Origin: Helicobacter anseris
Lineage (GTDB): Bacteria; Campylobacterota; Campylobacteria; Campylobacterales; Helicobacteraceae
Length of the DNA stretch: 64,000 nt
Direction of reading: 5' to 3'
Assembly: GCF_003364335.1 (NCBI RefSeq)
Contig: NZ_NXLX01000003.1
Span: 58,033-122,032 of the forward strand
A program made the translations under genes and the position numbers. The notes below the pieces were generated by a model that was not told where the DNA came from, made no database searches, and saw nothing but the letters and a program-made list of their open reading frames with translations. Shown here one piece after another: positions 18,242-28,658 of this stretch (position 1 is the first letter of the stretch; the number at the start of each line of letters is the position of its first letter).

Positions 18242-18670
18242 TTATCGTATTTTCCTTAGCTTTATTTCTGAAATCTTATAAATTTTTGAAGCATCTTTTT
18301 CTTGATATCCTCTCCTATCAATCACCAAAATATCTGCCATTTTTTTTGCCCATTGCAAGCAAAACGGCTTTGAAGACAAGTTTGCAGAAGAAGAATAAAG
18401 CATTCCAAATTTTTCTAAAAATAAGAGATGAGTTTGATCTCTAACAACCCGAAAAGATTTCTTATTTTTTAAAATAAAAGTTACTTTCTCTTGTCTTCTT
18501 AAACGCTTTTTTAAAACATTTGGAACCCTAGTATAACTCTTAAGATAGCTTAAATTAGCAGTTTCTAGAAGCACTCTTTGATTTAACTTTCTTGATTTAA
18601 TAGTATTGATATCCTTATAAGAATGACTCAAAAATCCTACTGTTGTATCTGTTTGTGCTAAAAAAACTAT
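18242..18670 (-). CDS. Short Sua5/YciO/YrdC-family protein, apparent ATA start
   Basis: Member of the family that makes threonylcarbamoyl-AMP for tRNA t6A, here in the short form found in Campylobacterota (142 residues). The conserved opening VFLAQTDTTVGFLS, then KSRKLNQ and later LYSSSANLSSKPF, are seen. No ATG or GTG exists in frame; the first TTG (18631) would remove the whole opening motif. The best fit is an ATA at 18670 (or 18673), six (or three) bases after AAAGGA (18677-18682) and overlapping the carB stop. The start is inferred. Whether the short form is active or only a paralogue of full Sua5/TsaC is unknown. Confidence 0.7.
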   Translation of the reverse strand: MVFLAQTDTTVGFLSHSYKDINTIKSRKLNQRVLLETANLSYLKSYTRVPNVLKKRLRRQEKVTFILKNKKSFRVVRDQTHLLFLEKFGMLYSSSANLSSKPFCLQWAKKMADILVIDRRGYQEKDASKIYKISEIKLRKIR

Positions 18671-21600
18671 TATTGTTCCTTTAAAAATTCTTGTAAGGAT
18701 TTTGGCATATATACATCCATTTTTCTCATATCCTTCAATGCTTCCACAGCCACCCTAGCACCCTCTAGCGTCGTAAAATAAGGGATAGAATTTTTTAAAA
18801 CTTGCGTGCGAATAATCTTTGAATCATCCTTGCTTGATTTTCCATTGGAAGTATTAACTACCAATTGAATTTCATTATTGGCTATCTTATCTTGAATATT
18901 TGGCCTACCTTCATAAATCTTCAATACTCTTGTAGAGGCAATGCCTTTTTCTTCTAAAACTGCTTGCGTTCCACTTGTGGCACAAACCTCAAATCCCAAT
19001 TCTATAAAACTTTGCGCAATCTCTGTTGCGTATTTCTTATCCTTATCACACAAAGATAAAAATAACATTCCAAAAATAGGCAGAGTATTTTTACTAGCCA
19101 TTTGACTTTTTGCAAAACTCAAACCAAAACTATTGCTAATTCCCATAACTTCACCAGTACTTTTCATCTCTGGTCCTAACAATAAATCTGCCCCAATTAA
19201 CTTATTAAAAGGAAAAACAGATTCTTTAACAGCAATATGATTTAATTTTTTTGTTTGAAAAACCCCATCTTTAAATTCAATATTACCAAATGCTCCATAA
19301 AACTCTAATGCCTCTTTCAAGTTTCCTTGCCACATCACACGAGTTGCTATTTTTGCCAAAGGCATACCAGTAGCCTTGCTTACAAAAGGAACTGTTCTAG
19401 ATGCTCTTGGATTAACTTCAATTAAATAAAGCTGTTCATTGTAAATTGCATATTGAATATTCATCAATCCAACTACACCAAGTTTTCTAGCAATTAGAGC
19501 ACTTGTGGCATTAATTTCTTTAAGCATCTCCTCTTGAATAGTAATTGTAGGCAATGATGAGGCAGAATCTCCACTATGTATTCCAGCCTCTTCAATATGC
19601 TGCATAACACCGCCAATATAAACATCATTACCATCACAAATACAATCCACATCAAGCTCAATAGCACCTTCTAAAAACTTATCAATCAAGACAGGAGAAT
19701 TTTCACTAACGCGCACAGCCTCATCCATATAAACCTTTAATTCTTCATCATTTTCCACAATTCTCATTGCCCTACCACCAAGCACATAGCTAGGTCTAAC
19801 CAATACAGGAAAACCAATTTTATTGGCAATTAAAAAGGCTTCTTCTTTTGTAAAAGCAATCCCATTTTCAGGCTGTCTTAGATTATTTTCTTGAGCAAAA
19901 TTAGCAAACTTCTCTCTATCTTCTGCAATATCAATTACTTTTGCAGAAGTCCCGATAATTTTTGCTCCATATTTATGTATTTCTTTGGCAAGTTTTAATG
20001 GTGTTTGACCACCAAAATGCACGATAACTCCATCTGGCTTTTCTCTGTCTAATACAGATTTAACAAACTCAAAAGCAATAGGCTCAAAATACAAAGCATC
20101 ACTAATATCATAATCCGTGCTTACTGTTTCTGGATTGCAGTTATACATAATGCTTGAAACTTCCATATCCTTGAGTGCAAAACTCGCATGCACACAACAA
20201 TAATCAAACTCAATCCCCTGACCTATACGATTTGGACCTCCTCCAATGATTAGCACCTTCTTCTTATCACTTAAAGGAAGTTGATTGGCAAAAAGATTAG
20301 TATCATAAAAACTAGAATAAAAATAAGGAGTTAAACTATCAAACTCTGCAGCACAGGTATCCACCTCTTCATAAACCCTCTCAATACCAAGCTGTATTCT
20401 AGCATGAGATATCTCACTCTCACTAATTTCTATACCCTCATTTTTAGCAAGCAACTTAGCGATCATTTTATCGCTAAATCCCATTTTTTTAGCTTCCAAC
20501 ATTGATTGCTTATTTTTTAAAATACCAGATTCTATGCTATTTTCATAGGACACTATATCTTGTATCTTTCCTAAAAACCACAAATCAATCTTGCTAAGCT
20601 CATAAATCTCTTGCAAATCAAGTCCTACTCTAAAAGCATCGGCAACATACAAGATTCTCTGAGCATTAGGTCTTCTGATTTCCTTTTTAATCAATTCAAT
20701 ATCTGCACTTAAAGTATCAAATCCACATAAACCCGTTTCCAAACTACAAAGTGCCTTTTGAATGCTTTGATAAAAATTTGCTCCAATAGCCATAACCTCA
20801 CCGATACTTTTCATTGAAGTACTAAGAGTATCTTCTGCGTGAGGAAATTTTTCAAATGTAAAACGAGGAATTTTAGTCACAATATAATCTATACTAGGCT
20901 CAAAACTTGCAGGCGTTCCTGTAATGTCATTTTGTATTTCATCTAGACTAAATCCAACTGCCAATAATGTCGCAATTTTTGCTATTGGATACCCTGTTGC
21001 CTTAGAAGCTAGTGCTGAGCTTCTTGATACACGCGGATTCATTTCAATTACAATCATTCTCCCAGTTTGTGGGTTGATAGCAAATTGCACATTACTCCCA
21101 CCAGTATCTACCCCTATCTCTCTAAGTATTGCAAAGGATGCATCACGCATTCTTTGGTATTCTTTATCAGTGAGTGTAAGAGCTGGTGCTATAGTGATAG
21201 AATCTCCTGTATGCACTCCCATAGGATCGAGATTTTCTATCGAACAAACAATGATACAATTATCATTTTTATCACGAATAACCTCCATCTCATACTCTTT
21301 CCAACCAAGTAAAGATTCTTCAATCAAAATCTCGCTAATAGGGCTTGCATCTAATCCTGCTTTTGCTAAAGTCTTAAATTCTTCAATATTATAAGCTACG
21401 CCACTACCGCCACCAGCAAGAGTAAAACTTGCTCTTATTATCAATGGAAACCCTATAGATTTTGCAGCCTCTAAAGCTTGTTCTTCATTGTAGGCATAAA
21501 AAGATTTAGGCAAGTCCATACCAATTTTTAACATCGCTTCCTTAAAGGCTTGTCTATCCTCACCTTTCTTAATTGCTTCTGGCTTAGCCCCCAAGAATTC

Positions 21601-21933
21601 CACCCCCTCAAGCATACCTTTTTCATACATTTGCATTGCAACATTTAGAGCCGTTTGCCCTCCCATTGTTGGGAGAATTGCATCTACTTTTTCTCTTTTA
21701 ATAATATTTGCAATAATTTCTTCTGTGATAGGTTCGATATATGTCTTATCTGCAAATTCTGGATCCGTCATAATGGTCGCAGGATTTGAATTGATAAGCA
21801 CCACCCGATATCCCAATGATTTCAAAGTTTTTACAGCCTGTGTTCCTGAATAGTCAAATTCACAAGCCTGACCAATAACAATAGGACCTGAACCAATCAA
21901 TAAAATTGTCTTTATATCTTCTCTTTTTGGCAT
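18670..21933 (-). CDS. carB: Carbamoyl-phosphate synthase large subunit
   Basis: Uses ammonia from CarA, bicarbonate and two ATP to make carbamoyl phosphate for pyrimidines and arginine. At 1087 residues it has the full duplicated layout: carboxyphosphate half with [20 protein letters not shown], an oligomerisation region, the carbamoyl-phosphate half with [20 protein letters not shown], and a C-terminal MGS-like allosteric domain with [19 protein letters not shown] pattern. Both ATP-grasp domains keep their metal-binding EVNPRxSRT/S motifs ([12 protein letters not shown] and [12 protein letters not shown]). Its end provides the ribosome site for the Sua5-like gene. Confidence 0.98.
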   Translation of the reverse strand: MPKREDIKTILLIGSGPIVIGQACEFDYSGTQAVKTLKSLGYRVVLINSNPATIMTDPEFADKTYIEPITEEIIANIIKREKVDAILPTMGGQTALNVAMQMYEKGMLEGVEFLGAKPEAIKKGEDRQAFKEAMLKIGMDLPKSFYAYNEEQALEAAKSIGFPLIIRASFTLAGGGSGVAYNIEEFKTLAKAGLDASPISEILIEESLLGWKEYEMEVIRDKNDNCIIVCSIENLDPMGVHTGDSITIAPALTLTDKEYQRMRDASFAILREIGVDTGGSNVQFAINPQTGRMIVIEMNPRVSRSSALASKATGYPIAKIATLLAVGFSLDEIQNDITGTPASFEPSIDYIVTKIPRFTFEKFPHAEDTLSTSMKSIGEVMAIGANFYQSIQKALCSLETGLCGFDTLSADIELIKKEIRRPNAQRILYVADAFRVGLDLQEIYELSKIDLWFLGKIQDIVSYENSIESGILKNKQSMLEAKKMGFSDKMIAKLLAKNEGIEISESEISHARIQLGIERVYEEVDTCAAEFDSLTPYFYSSFYDTNLFANQLPLSDKKKVLIIGGGPNRIGQGIEFDYCCVHASFALKDMEVSSIMYNCNPETVSTDYDISDALYFEPIAFEFVKSVLDREKPDGVIVHFGGQTPLKLAKEIHKYGAKIIGTSAKVIDIAEDREKFANFAQENNLRQPENGIAFTKEEAFLIANKIGFPVLVRPSYVLGGRAMRIVENDEELKVYMDEAVRVSENSPVLIDKFLEGAIELDVDCICDGNDVYIGGVMQHIEEAGIHSGDSASSLPTITIQEEMLKEINATSALIARKLGVVGLMNIQYAIYNEQLYLIEVNPRASRTVPFVSKATGMPLAKIATRVMWQGNLKEALEFYGAFGNIEFKDGVFQTKKLNHIAVKESVFPFNKLIGADLLLGPEMKSTGEVMGISNSFGLSFAKSQMASKNTLPIFGMLFLSLCDKDKKYATEIAQSFIELGFEVCATSGTQAVLEEKGIASTRVLKIYEGRPNIQDKIANNEIQLVVNTSNGKSSKDDSKIIRTQVLKNSIPYFTTLEGARVAVEALKDMRKMDVYMPKSLQEFLKEQ

Positions 21934-22076
21934 TTTCTAACCCTAGTTTTTTGCCGATATTTTACAAAAAAATATTGCACTTTCACAAGAGATTAAAGAA
22001 TATCAATCACACTTATGGCATAATCTTTGCTTAAAATGCTATAAACTAAATCCACAGCATTACCTAGGAGAAAATC

Positions 22077-24629
22077 ATTATAAGATTATTGCTTGTCATC
22101 TTATCATTGTCTTTTTTCCTCCAAGCTGCGACAAATAAAGATGTAGTGCAAATAAAAGAAAGTTACAATAGCGATACAACAGAAAATATCTTTATTAATC
22201 TTGATTGGACTCCAAATAATGGAAACAATGGTTTTAGCGGATGCAAGCAACCAGATCAGTCCGATTGCTATAGCGGTGCAATTTTTGCTACCTATGATAC
22301 TCTCACACTCAATAACAATGCCACGCTTACAGTAAATGTAACTGCTACTGGTAATTATGGGGGATGGGCAGCAGTATTTTTTAGAGGGCAAGGAGGAAAA
22401 ACCTATACTATCAATGGGGGTAAATTTGTCTTAAATCTCCTCTCTCTTCCAGATCCAAACTCCACTCTTCCTGTAGAAGGTGTCTTTATGACAAGGGGGG
22501 CACATAGCGACTTACCTGTAAAATTTATATTTAACACAGATATGGTAGTTACTGCTACAGAAAACTTTTATATCACAAGAGGAATTTTCAATGTAAATGA
22601 TGGCAAGGGTGGGTATCAGTTTAATGGCAATACTTATATTGATGTCTCAAAAATGCAAAAATCAAAAGGATGGAGCGGATCTGGAGTAGGATATAGAAGC
22701 ATCACTAGTCTTGGAGGAGATGGGTATTTTTATATGAACTACAATCCTGATACCAAAACCACTTACAATAGAGATAATATCATTCAACTCAAAGGTGATA
22801 TTGCTGTTGAAAAAACCTCTACTGCAACAAGTGAGGCAATCATTCATCTTACCAATCCTCAAAGTTTTTTTCAAGGAAGATTCTCCTTACAAGGAGATGC
22901 AAATGCAGAACTCTTGCTTGATAGAGGAGGCAAATGGATTCTAACTGCAAATTCTGCAGTTAGAACACTCAATACCAATAATAACAAATCAGATTTAGAT
23001 GACCAATACCACAATATTGATAATATCGCTGTTGTAGATTTTATTAAAATTGCAGATGATGGCAGTGGCTCAAGACTCACAAGCAATGCAACTTTTCAAA
23101 AAAGAACTCTTGAAATTCACAGAAGTCTTAATGGAACCAATGGGGTTTTTAGGCTAATGGCAGATGTTCCAATGGGACAAGTAGATAGTGTGCAAACAGC
23201 AGAACTCAATGGAACTCAATATATCCAAATCTATCAAAATGGCTCAAGACTTAGCTTTGATGTAGCTGGAAAAAATATGGTTGTCGCACATGCTGATACA
23301 GTTAATGGAGATTTTGTTGGGCTTTCAACTATCACAGGTATTTACAATTACGACCCTATATTAACAAAAGTTAATCAAAATGGCGGAACAGACTGGGTTT
23401 TAGACGCCATCACCCTCACACCAAATCAAACTGCAAAAACACTCTTTAACATTCTCTCTACACCCTACAGAATCTTTAGGCTTCATGCAGATTCTATCAA
23501 TCATCGTATAGAAGACCTACTCTTTCCTCCTACAAAATTTGGAGCTTGGGCAAAGATGTATGGCGGTGGTATCTATGGAATCAATAGCTTTGATCACAAA
23601 GAAAGCACTCAGAATCTCTTCTTTAGTTTTCAAGGAGGTTTTGATTATGGAAAAAATTTTGAAGATTCTCGCTATTTTTATGGAGGAAGTTTTGATTTTT
23701 TAAAGCTCTATGGTAATGATGCCGGATATGATGGTAGTGTATCTAGTTATGGCTTTGGAGCCTATGCTGGTTTTATCAAGAATGATGATTTATTTTTGGA
23801 TGCAAAAATCAAATATATCTTTGCTTCTTTCCAAAATAATCTCTACCAAGCACAAGATCCAATCAATTTTTATGGAAATATTCTCCTTTTAAACCTAAGA
23901 GCTGGTTATAATTTTTACTTTTTTAAAACTCCTAGAACAAAAACAATTCAAACTTGTAAAAGAGGAAATGATGGAAAATTATTCTGTAGAAATGACAAAT
24001 CAGTGGGCTATGTCAGAGACACAAGTTTTTATATTCAACCTTATCTCTCCATTACCCCTGGAATCATCTCTGGGCACTCTCTAAATTTTTTAGACAAAAT
24101 CTCTTCTTATAATGTACTAGGAAAGCTTGATGTATCTCCTGCCTTAATAACAACAGTTGGAATCTTGGGCGTCAAACGCTATGAATATGACAATTTTAAT
24201 GTCCTAGCAAAAACTTTTATTGCCTATAACTATGACATCAATCTTGGAGGGAAAATTATGCTTGTTGATGATGCTAATATCCCTCTTTATAATGAATATA
24301 AAAATGGGGATCATAGATTATCTCTAGGTCTTGGTGGTGAAGTTTTGTTTTTTAATGATAGTTTAAGAGTTTTTGCGGATTTTAAAACAGAATTTTTTGG
24401 AGCTTTAAATACTTATTGGGTTTTCTCTGGCGGATTGCGCTATAAATTTGGAAATCCCCCTATAAGGAAAAAAAGCTCTCTAAGCTACAGACCAAAATCT
24501 GCTCCAAAGCAAAGAAGCTTTAAAGAAAAATTTGGTCCTTACAAAAATACACCTGCAGCAGAAGAAAAAAGTTTCAACAAGCAAAATCACTTTATTGAAA
24601 CCCAAAGTGGATATATTAGAAAAAAATAA
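22077..24629 (+). CDS. Autotransporter outer membrane protein, apparent ATT start
   Basis: Type V secreted protein of about 850 residues. A signal peptide (IRLLLVILSLSFFLQAA) precedes a passenger of about 450 residues rich in Asn, Thr and Gly with short beta-helix-like repeats. The C-terminal autotransporter barrel runs from about FGAWAKMYGGGIYG to YWVFSGGLRYKF. A hydrophilic, basic tail of roughly 60 residues follows the barrel, which is unusual. No ATG or GTG is in frame; AGGAG (22066-22070) is six bases before ATT at 22077, while the TTG at 22089 is 18 bases away and loses the positive charge of the signal. It is divergent from carB. Confidence 0.75.
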   Translation: MIRLLLVILSLSFFLQAATNKDVVQIKESYNSDTTENIFINLDWTPNNGNNGFSGCKQPDQSDCYSGAIFATYDTLTLNNNATLTVNVTATGNYGGWAAVFFRGQGGKTYTINGGKFVLNLLSLPDPNSTLPVEGVFMTRGAHSDLPVKFIFNTDMVVTATENFYITRGIFNVNDGKGGYQFNGNTYIDVSKMQKSKGWSGSGVGYRSITSLGGDGYFYMNYNPDTKTTYNRDNIIQLKGDIAVEKTSTATSEAIIHLTNPQSFFQGRFSLQGDANAELLLDRGGKWILTANSAVRTLNTNNNKSDLDDQYHNIDNIAVVDFIKIADDGSGSRLTSNATFQKRTLEIHRSLNGTNGVFRLMADVPMGQVDSVQTAELNGTQYIQIYQNGSRLSFDVAGKNMVVAHADTVNGDFVGLSTITGIYNYDPILTKVNQNGGTDWVLDAITLTPNQTAKTLFNILSTPYRIFRLHADSINHRIEDLLFPPTKFGAWAKMYGGGIYGINSFDHKESTQNLFFSFQGGFDYGKNFEDSRYFYGGSFDFLKLYGNDAGYDGSVSSYGFGAYAGFIKNDDLFLDAKIKYIFASFQNNLYQAQDPINFYGNILLLNLRAGYNFYFFKTPRTKTIQTCKRGNDGKLFCRNDKSVGYVRDTSFYIQPYLSITPGIISGHSLNFLDKISSYNVLGKLDVSPALITTVGILGVKRYEYDNFNVLAKTFIAYNYDINLGGKIMLVDDANIPLYNEYKNGDHRLSLGLGGEVLFFNDSLRVFADFKTEFFGALNTYWVFSGGLRYKFGNPPIRKKSSLSYRPKSAPKQRSFKEKFGPYKNTPAAEEKSFNKQNHFIETQSGYIRKK

Positions 24630-24638
24630 TTTTTCTAA

Positions 24639-25805
24639 TTATAAATCATCAATAAATTTTTTAATTCTCTCAACTCCATCTTTAAGTTGTTGCATAGAAC
24701 AAGCAAATGATAATCTTACATACCCTTCCATTCCAAAAGCAACTCCAGGAACCAAAGCAACTCCATATTTTTCTAAAAGTTGTTTTGAAAATTCAAGAGA
24801 TTGCAAGCCAGTCTCTTGAATATTGATAAATAAATAAAATGCACCTTGAGGTTTTAGAGCGCTTATTTTTTTAATTTGATTTATTTGATTAAATACAAAA
24901 TTACATCGCTCTAAAAATGCCAATCGCATTTCCTCAATCTCTTTATCCACTCCTCCATTTAGAGCTATCAAAGAGGCTTTTTGTGTTATAGAGTTGATAT
25001 TTGAAGTACATTGACTTTGCAGATTATCCATAAGTTTTACTAATTCTTTATTTTTTGAAGCAAGATAACCAATCCTCCAGCCCGTCATCGCAACAGATTT
25101 TGATAATCCATTGACAGTGATTGTTCTTTGCAGTAAATCTTCATTTACTGATGCAATTGAGCAAAAACTACCATCAAATACTAATTTTTCATACATTTCA
25201 TCACTAACAATAATGATATCTGTATTTTTAATAACTTCATAAAGTTTCTCTATTTCACTCTTACTATAAATCATCCCTGTTGGATTTGATGGACTAGTTA
25301 AAACCAGCATTTTTGTTTTAGAAGTAATATTTTTTTGTAGCATCTCTGGGGTAATTTTAAAGCCACTCTCCTGAGAAGTAGGAATAAAGATATTCTTTCC
25401 TCCACTATAAGTTACTAATTCTGGATAAGTAACCCAATAAGGAGATGGAATAATAACTTCATCACCATTATTTATTAAAGCCTGAAAAATATTAAAAAGA
25501 GATTGCTTTGCGCCATTGCTAACTAAAATTTCTGAAGGTGTATATTCTAATCCATTTTCTCTTTTAAGTTTATGTGCTATTGCCTCTCTCAACTCTAAAA
25601 TACCAGCTACTGGGGTATATTTTGTAAAACCTTCTTGTATAGCTCTGATAGCAGCTTCTTTTATGGAATCTGGAGTATCAAAATCAGGTTCGCCCGTAGA
25701 GAAGCTTAAAATATCTCTGCCTTGCATTTTTAAGTTTTGTGCCAAAGTGCTTATGGCAATAGTTGCAGATTCTGCCAAATTTAAAACCCTATCAGAATAT
25801 TTCAT
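24639..25805 (-). CDS. aspB: Aspartate aminotransferase (class I, AspB type)
   Basis: PLP enzyme that interconverts aspartate and oxaloacetate with glutamate. The 388-residue protein has the fold-type I motifs FSTGEPDFDTP, SNGAKQSLFN, TSPSNPTGMIYS, VSDEMYEKLVFD and the PLP lysine in NGLSKSVAMTGWRIGY. The guanidino-binding arginine is in GYVRLSFA near the end. The substrate preference is inferred from similarity to the H. pylori enzyme. It converges with the autotransporter gene, with nine bases between the stops. Confidence 0.9.
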   Translation of the reverse strand: MKYSDRVLNLAESATIAISTLAQNLKMQGRDILSFSTGEPDFDTPDSIKEAAIRAIQEGFTKYTPVAGILELREAIAHKLKRENGLEYTPSEILVSNGAKQSLFNIFQALINNGDEVIIPSPYWVTYPELVTYSGGKNIFIPTSQESGFKITPEMLQKNITSKTKMLVLTSPSNPTGMIYSKSEIEKLYEVIKNTDIIIVSDEMYEKLVFDGSFCSIASVNEDLLQRTITVNGLSKSVAMTGWRIGYLASKNKELVKLMDNLQSQCTSNINSITQKASLIALNGGVDKEIEEMRLAFLERCNFVFNQINQIKKISALKPQGAFYLFINIQETGLQSLEFSKQLLEKYGVALVPGVAFGMEGYVRLSFACSMQQLKDGVERIKKFIDDL

Positions 25806-25930
25806 TCAACATCCTTCATTAAATTTTTTCTAAATAATAACATAAACAAAAGCTAGCAATATAATTTTTATTAGGTGAATATTTAAATAAAAAATTGGAT
25901 TTTTAAATTGCAAGATAAGAATAAATAAAA

Positions 25931-26017
25931 TGGTGCCGAAGGTCGGAATCGAACCGACACGGAGTTGCCTCCACCAGATTTTGAGTCTGGCGCGTCTACC
26001 AATTTCACCACTTCGGC
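25931..26017 (-). tRNA. tRNA-Leu (anticodon CAA)
   Basis: An 87-base cloverleaf on the minus strand. The acceptor GCCGAAG pairs with CTTCGGC, the CCA is encoded, the anticodon stem CCAGA/TCTGG encloses loop CTCAAAA, and the long variable arm is that of a class II tRNA. It reads UUG codons. It is 17 bases from a second tRNA-Leu. Confidence 0.95.
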
Positions 26018-26034
26018 ATTATATTAAATAAATA

Positions 26035-26119
26035 TGGTGCGCTGAGCGAGACTTGAACTCGCACGAGTTTCCTCACCACCCCCTCAAGATGGCGTGTCTA
26101 CCAGTTCCACCATCAGCGC
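26035..26119 (-). tRNA. tRNA-Leu (anticodon GAG)
   Basis: An 85-base class II tRNA on the minus strand. The acceptor GCGCTGA pairs with TCAGCGC, the CCA is encoded, the anticodon stem CCATC/GGTGG encloses loop TTGAGGG, and a long variable arm is present. It reads CUC and CUU. It lies between atpE and the tRNA-Leu(CAA) gene and is likely processed from a common transcript. Confidence 0.93.
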
Positions 26120-26144
26120 AAAATCCCCCTCCTTTACTAATAAA

Positions 26145-26447
26145 TTATAGGAAAGGATTCCCATAAAGAGCTATAGCAGCAAAAACCAGAGTATAGATAA
26201 CTTGAGCTTCAATCATAGCAAGCGCAATAAACATTGTTGTAAAAAGCTTACCACCGATACCAGGATTTCTAGCTGTCCCAGATATTGTAGCAGCTGCAGT
26301 GTGACCCATACCAATAGCACCACCCAAAGCCGCTATACCTAAACCAACAACAGCAGCTAAAACAGAAAAAGCCTGTATCAATTGTGTATTATCATCTGCA
26401 AAAGCAAAACCTACTAAACCAAAAAGAATTGTAAAAATAACTTTCAT
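26145..26447 (-). CDS. atpE: ATP synthase subunit c
   Basis: Rotor-ring subunit of the F1Fo ATP synthase. The 100-residue protein has an N-terminal signal-like helix ending near AFADD and then the hairpin of two membrane helices. The polar loop is SGTARNPGIGGK and the ion-binding carboxylate is the Glu in LAMIEAQVIYTLV. The longer N-terminus compared with the 79-residue E. coli protein is usual in Campylobacterota. It is encoded away from the other atp genes, downstream of pnp. Confidence 0.96.
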   Translation of the reverse strand: MKVIFTILFGLVGFAFADDNTQLIQAFSVLAAVVGLGIAALGGAIGMGHTAAATISGTARNPGIGGKLFTTMFIALAMIEAQVIYTLVFAAIALYGNPFL

Positions 26448-26543
26448 TTTATTCTCCTAAATATTTCTTTCGGATCAATCCCCTACTCGAAAAAATAAAA
26501 ACCCTATTATCTCAAAAAAAACATAAAAATAACTTTAAAAAAA

Positions 26544-28622
26544 TCATTTTTCAATATCCAAATCAATCTTTCCTTTATTAAATCCCAAAATCTTACAACA
26601 TACTCTCTGCCCTTCTTGAAAAAAATCACTAGCTTTCTGTGTCTTATTTTGAGCAAATTTACTTATATGCAATAATCCATCACCTCCCCTAGGAAGTGAA
26701 ACAAAAACACCAAAATCTACAACTTTCTTAATACTCCCTTCAAAAACCTCTCCTTCACTATAAGGCATTTTTTCACCAATAAGAATTAAAATAAAATCTT
26801 TGGCTTGTAAGACTTTTTCTGCATTACTGCCAAAAATCTTCACATTACCACTCTCTCTATTTAAATCAATGCTTACATTAAACTTTTCTATAATTTCTTT
26901 AATAACCTTGCCACCGCTACCAATAATTTCTACTATTTTACTAGGTGGGACACTAAACTCTTCTTCTTTTGGCAAAATTGCATTATTTAAAACAATATCT
27001 TGTTTGGCTTTTTCCATAATTGAAAGTATATGAGCTCTTGCTTCTTTTGCTTGCAATAAAGCCTCTTTTAGAATCTCCAGACTTATCCCACCAAGCTTGA
27101 TATCCATTTGCATTGCTGTAATCACATTTCTATTTCCCGCAACCTTAAAATCCATATCCCCATCATGATCTTCTAGTCCCATAATATCAGTTAGAATTGC
27201 ATATTTACTATCCTCAAGAACAAGACCCATTGCCACGCCTGCTATCAATCCTGTTGTTTCAATGCCACTTGCGCATAATGCCAAAGATCCTCCACAAACA
27301 CTAGCCATAGAACTTGAACCATTGGATTCTAAAATTTCTGATACCAATCTGATTGTTTTTTCTTTATGAACAATGCTATCCTCTAAGGCTTTTTTGGCAA
27401 GATTTCCATGTCCAAGCTCTCTTCTACCCACACTCCCAATCATTGAAGCCTCTCCTACGCTAAATCCTGGAAAGTTATAATGAAAAGTAAAATAATCTTT
27501 TTGTGCACTAGTATCACTCAATAGTTCTCTATTCTGCGCATCACTATCGCTACCAATTGTGCTTACAACCAAGCTTTGAGTTTGTCCTCTGGTAAATAAA
27601 ACACTTCCATGCGCACAAGGTAAAATATTTGTTTGAATCTCAATAGGTCTCACTTCATCCAATTTTCTACCATCAACCCGAATATTTTGCTCTAAAATTT
27701 GCGATCTTACAAGCTGTTTTTTATATTTTTGCAAGTTAAAGTTTATTTCTGCCAAGCTCCATTTTTCCTGATTATTGCTAAAAATAATATTAGCAAGTTC
27801 CAGCAATTGAGTATTTCTCTCGCTTTTTGCCATGGCATTAAGAATATTTTTTAGTGTTGGGGTATATTCTTTTTGTAAAAAATCATAAATATCCTGATTA
27901 AACAAAACCTCATCGCTTAATATTACACAATCTTTGCGCTTATATCCGTGTAGTCTCTCTTGATACAAACAACTTATCTCATTGATTTTACACATCGCAA
28001 AATCAATTGCTTCTAATAATTGATTCTCATCAATACCTGTTTCCTTTGTGCTTCCACCTTTCATTTCTATCATAAGCAAATCTTTAAAACTACCAGATAT
28101 AAAAAGATCAATTTTAGAATCTTGCAACATATCAACATTAGGATTAAAAACAAAACAATCATCTATCAATCCTATTCTAACACCAGCAACAGGTATAGCA
28201 AATGGAACACCTGAAATCAACAACGCATTAGCAGCTGCATTAAGAGCGCAAACTTGCAAATCACTTTTACCACCATAACTCAAAACAAAAATACTGATAT
28301 GTGTTTGCTTCTTGTAATTTTTAGGGAATAATGGCCTTAGGCTTCTATCAATTAAACGGGAAGTTAGAATCTCAAATTCATTTGGTTTTCCTTCCCTTTT
28401 GATAAATCCTCCAGGTATTTTTCCCACAGCATAACTTTTCTCAATATATTGAACACTAAGAGGTAAAAAGTCGCCTTCAATATCTTCATCTCCTATAGCA
28501 ACACTTGCTAAAATTACCGTATCTTGATGTTGATACAAAACAGATCCACTAGCTTGTTTTGCAACATAATCAACTTTAAAATTTTCCCTCCAATGTTCCA
28601 AAACAATATCAATACTATGCAT
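26544..28622 (-). CDS. pnp: Polyribonucleotide nucleotidyltransferase
   Basis: Phosphorolytic 3'-5' exoribonuclease, central to mRNA decay. At 692 residues it has two RNase PH domains separated by a helical segment, then a KH domain (PPSKIVEIIGSGGKVIKEI) and an S1 domain (GEVFEGSIKKVVDFGVFVSL). Catalytic-site motifs such as LTDIMGLEDHDGDMDFKVAG are intact. It lies between lptD (36 bases upstream) and atpE. Confidence 0.97.
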   Translation of the reverse strand: MHSIDIVLEHWRENFKVDYVAKQASGSVLYQHQDTVILASVAIGDEDIEGDFLPLSVQYIEKSYAVGKIPGGFIKREGKPNEFEILTSRLIDRSLRPLFPKNYKKQTHISIFVLSYGGKSDLQVCALNAAANALLISGVPFAIPVAGVRIGLIDDCFVFNPNVDMLQDSKIDLFISGSFKDLLMIEMKGGSTKETGIDENQLLEAIDFAMCKINEISCLYQERLHGYKRKDCVILSDEVLFNQDIYDFLQKEYTPTLKNILNAMAKSERNTQLLELANIIFSNNQEKWSLAEINFNLQKYKKQLVRSQILEQNIRVDGRKLDEVRPIEIQTNILPCAHGSVLFTRGQTQSLVVSTIGSDSDAQNRELLSDTSAQKDYFTFHYNFPGFSVGEASMIGSVGRRELGHGNLAKKALEDSIVHKEKTIRLVSEILESNGSSSMASVCGGSLALCASGIETTGLIAGVAMGLVLEDSKYAILTDIMGLEDHDGDMDFKVAGNRNVITAMQMDIKLGGISLEILKEALLQAKEARAHILSIMEKAKQDIVLNNAILPKEEEFSVPPSKIVEIIGSGGKVIKEIIEKFNVSIDLNRESGNVKIFGSNAEKVLQAKDFILILIGEKMPYSEGEVFEGSIKKVVDFGVFVSLPRGGDGLLHISKFAQNKTQKASDFFQEGQRVCCKILGFNKGKIDLDIEK

Positions 28623-28658
28623 TTTTATTCCTTTTATCTTTTTTATAATTATGCCATA

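Noticed and set aside
20924..21394. 156-codon open frame antisense to carB
   Set aside because: It lies wholly within a conserved gene and its product has no recognisable pattern; a shadow frame.
22490..22500. Run of six G in the autotransporter as a switch
   Set aside because: Too short, and the frame is open on both sides.
28048..28278. Open frames antisense to pnp
   Set aside because: Fully contained in pnp coding sequence with no start signal.
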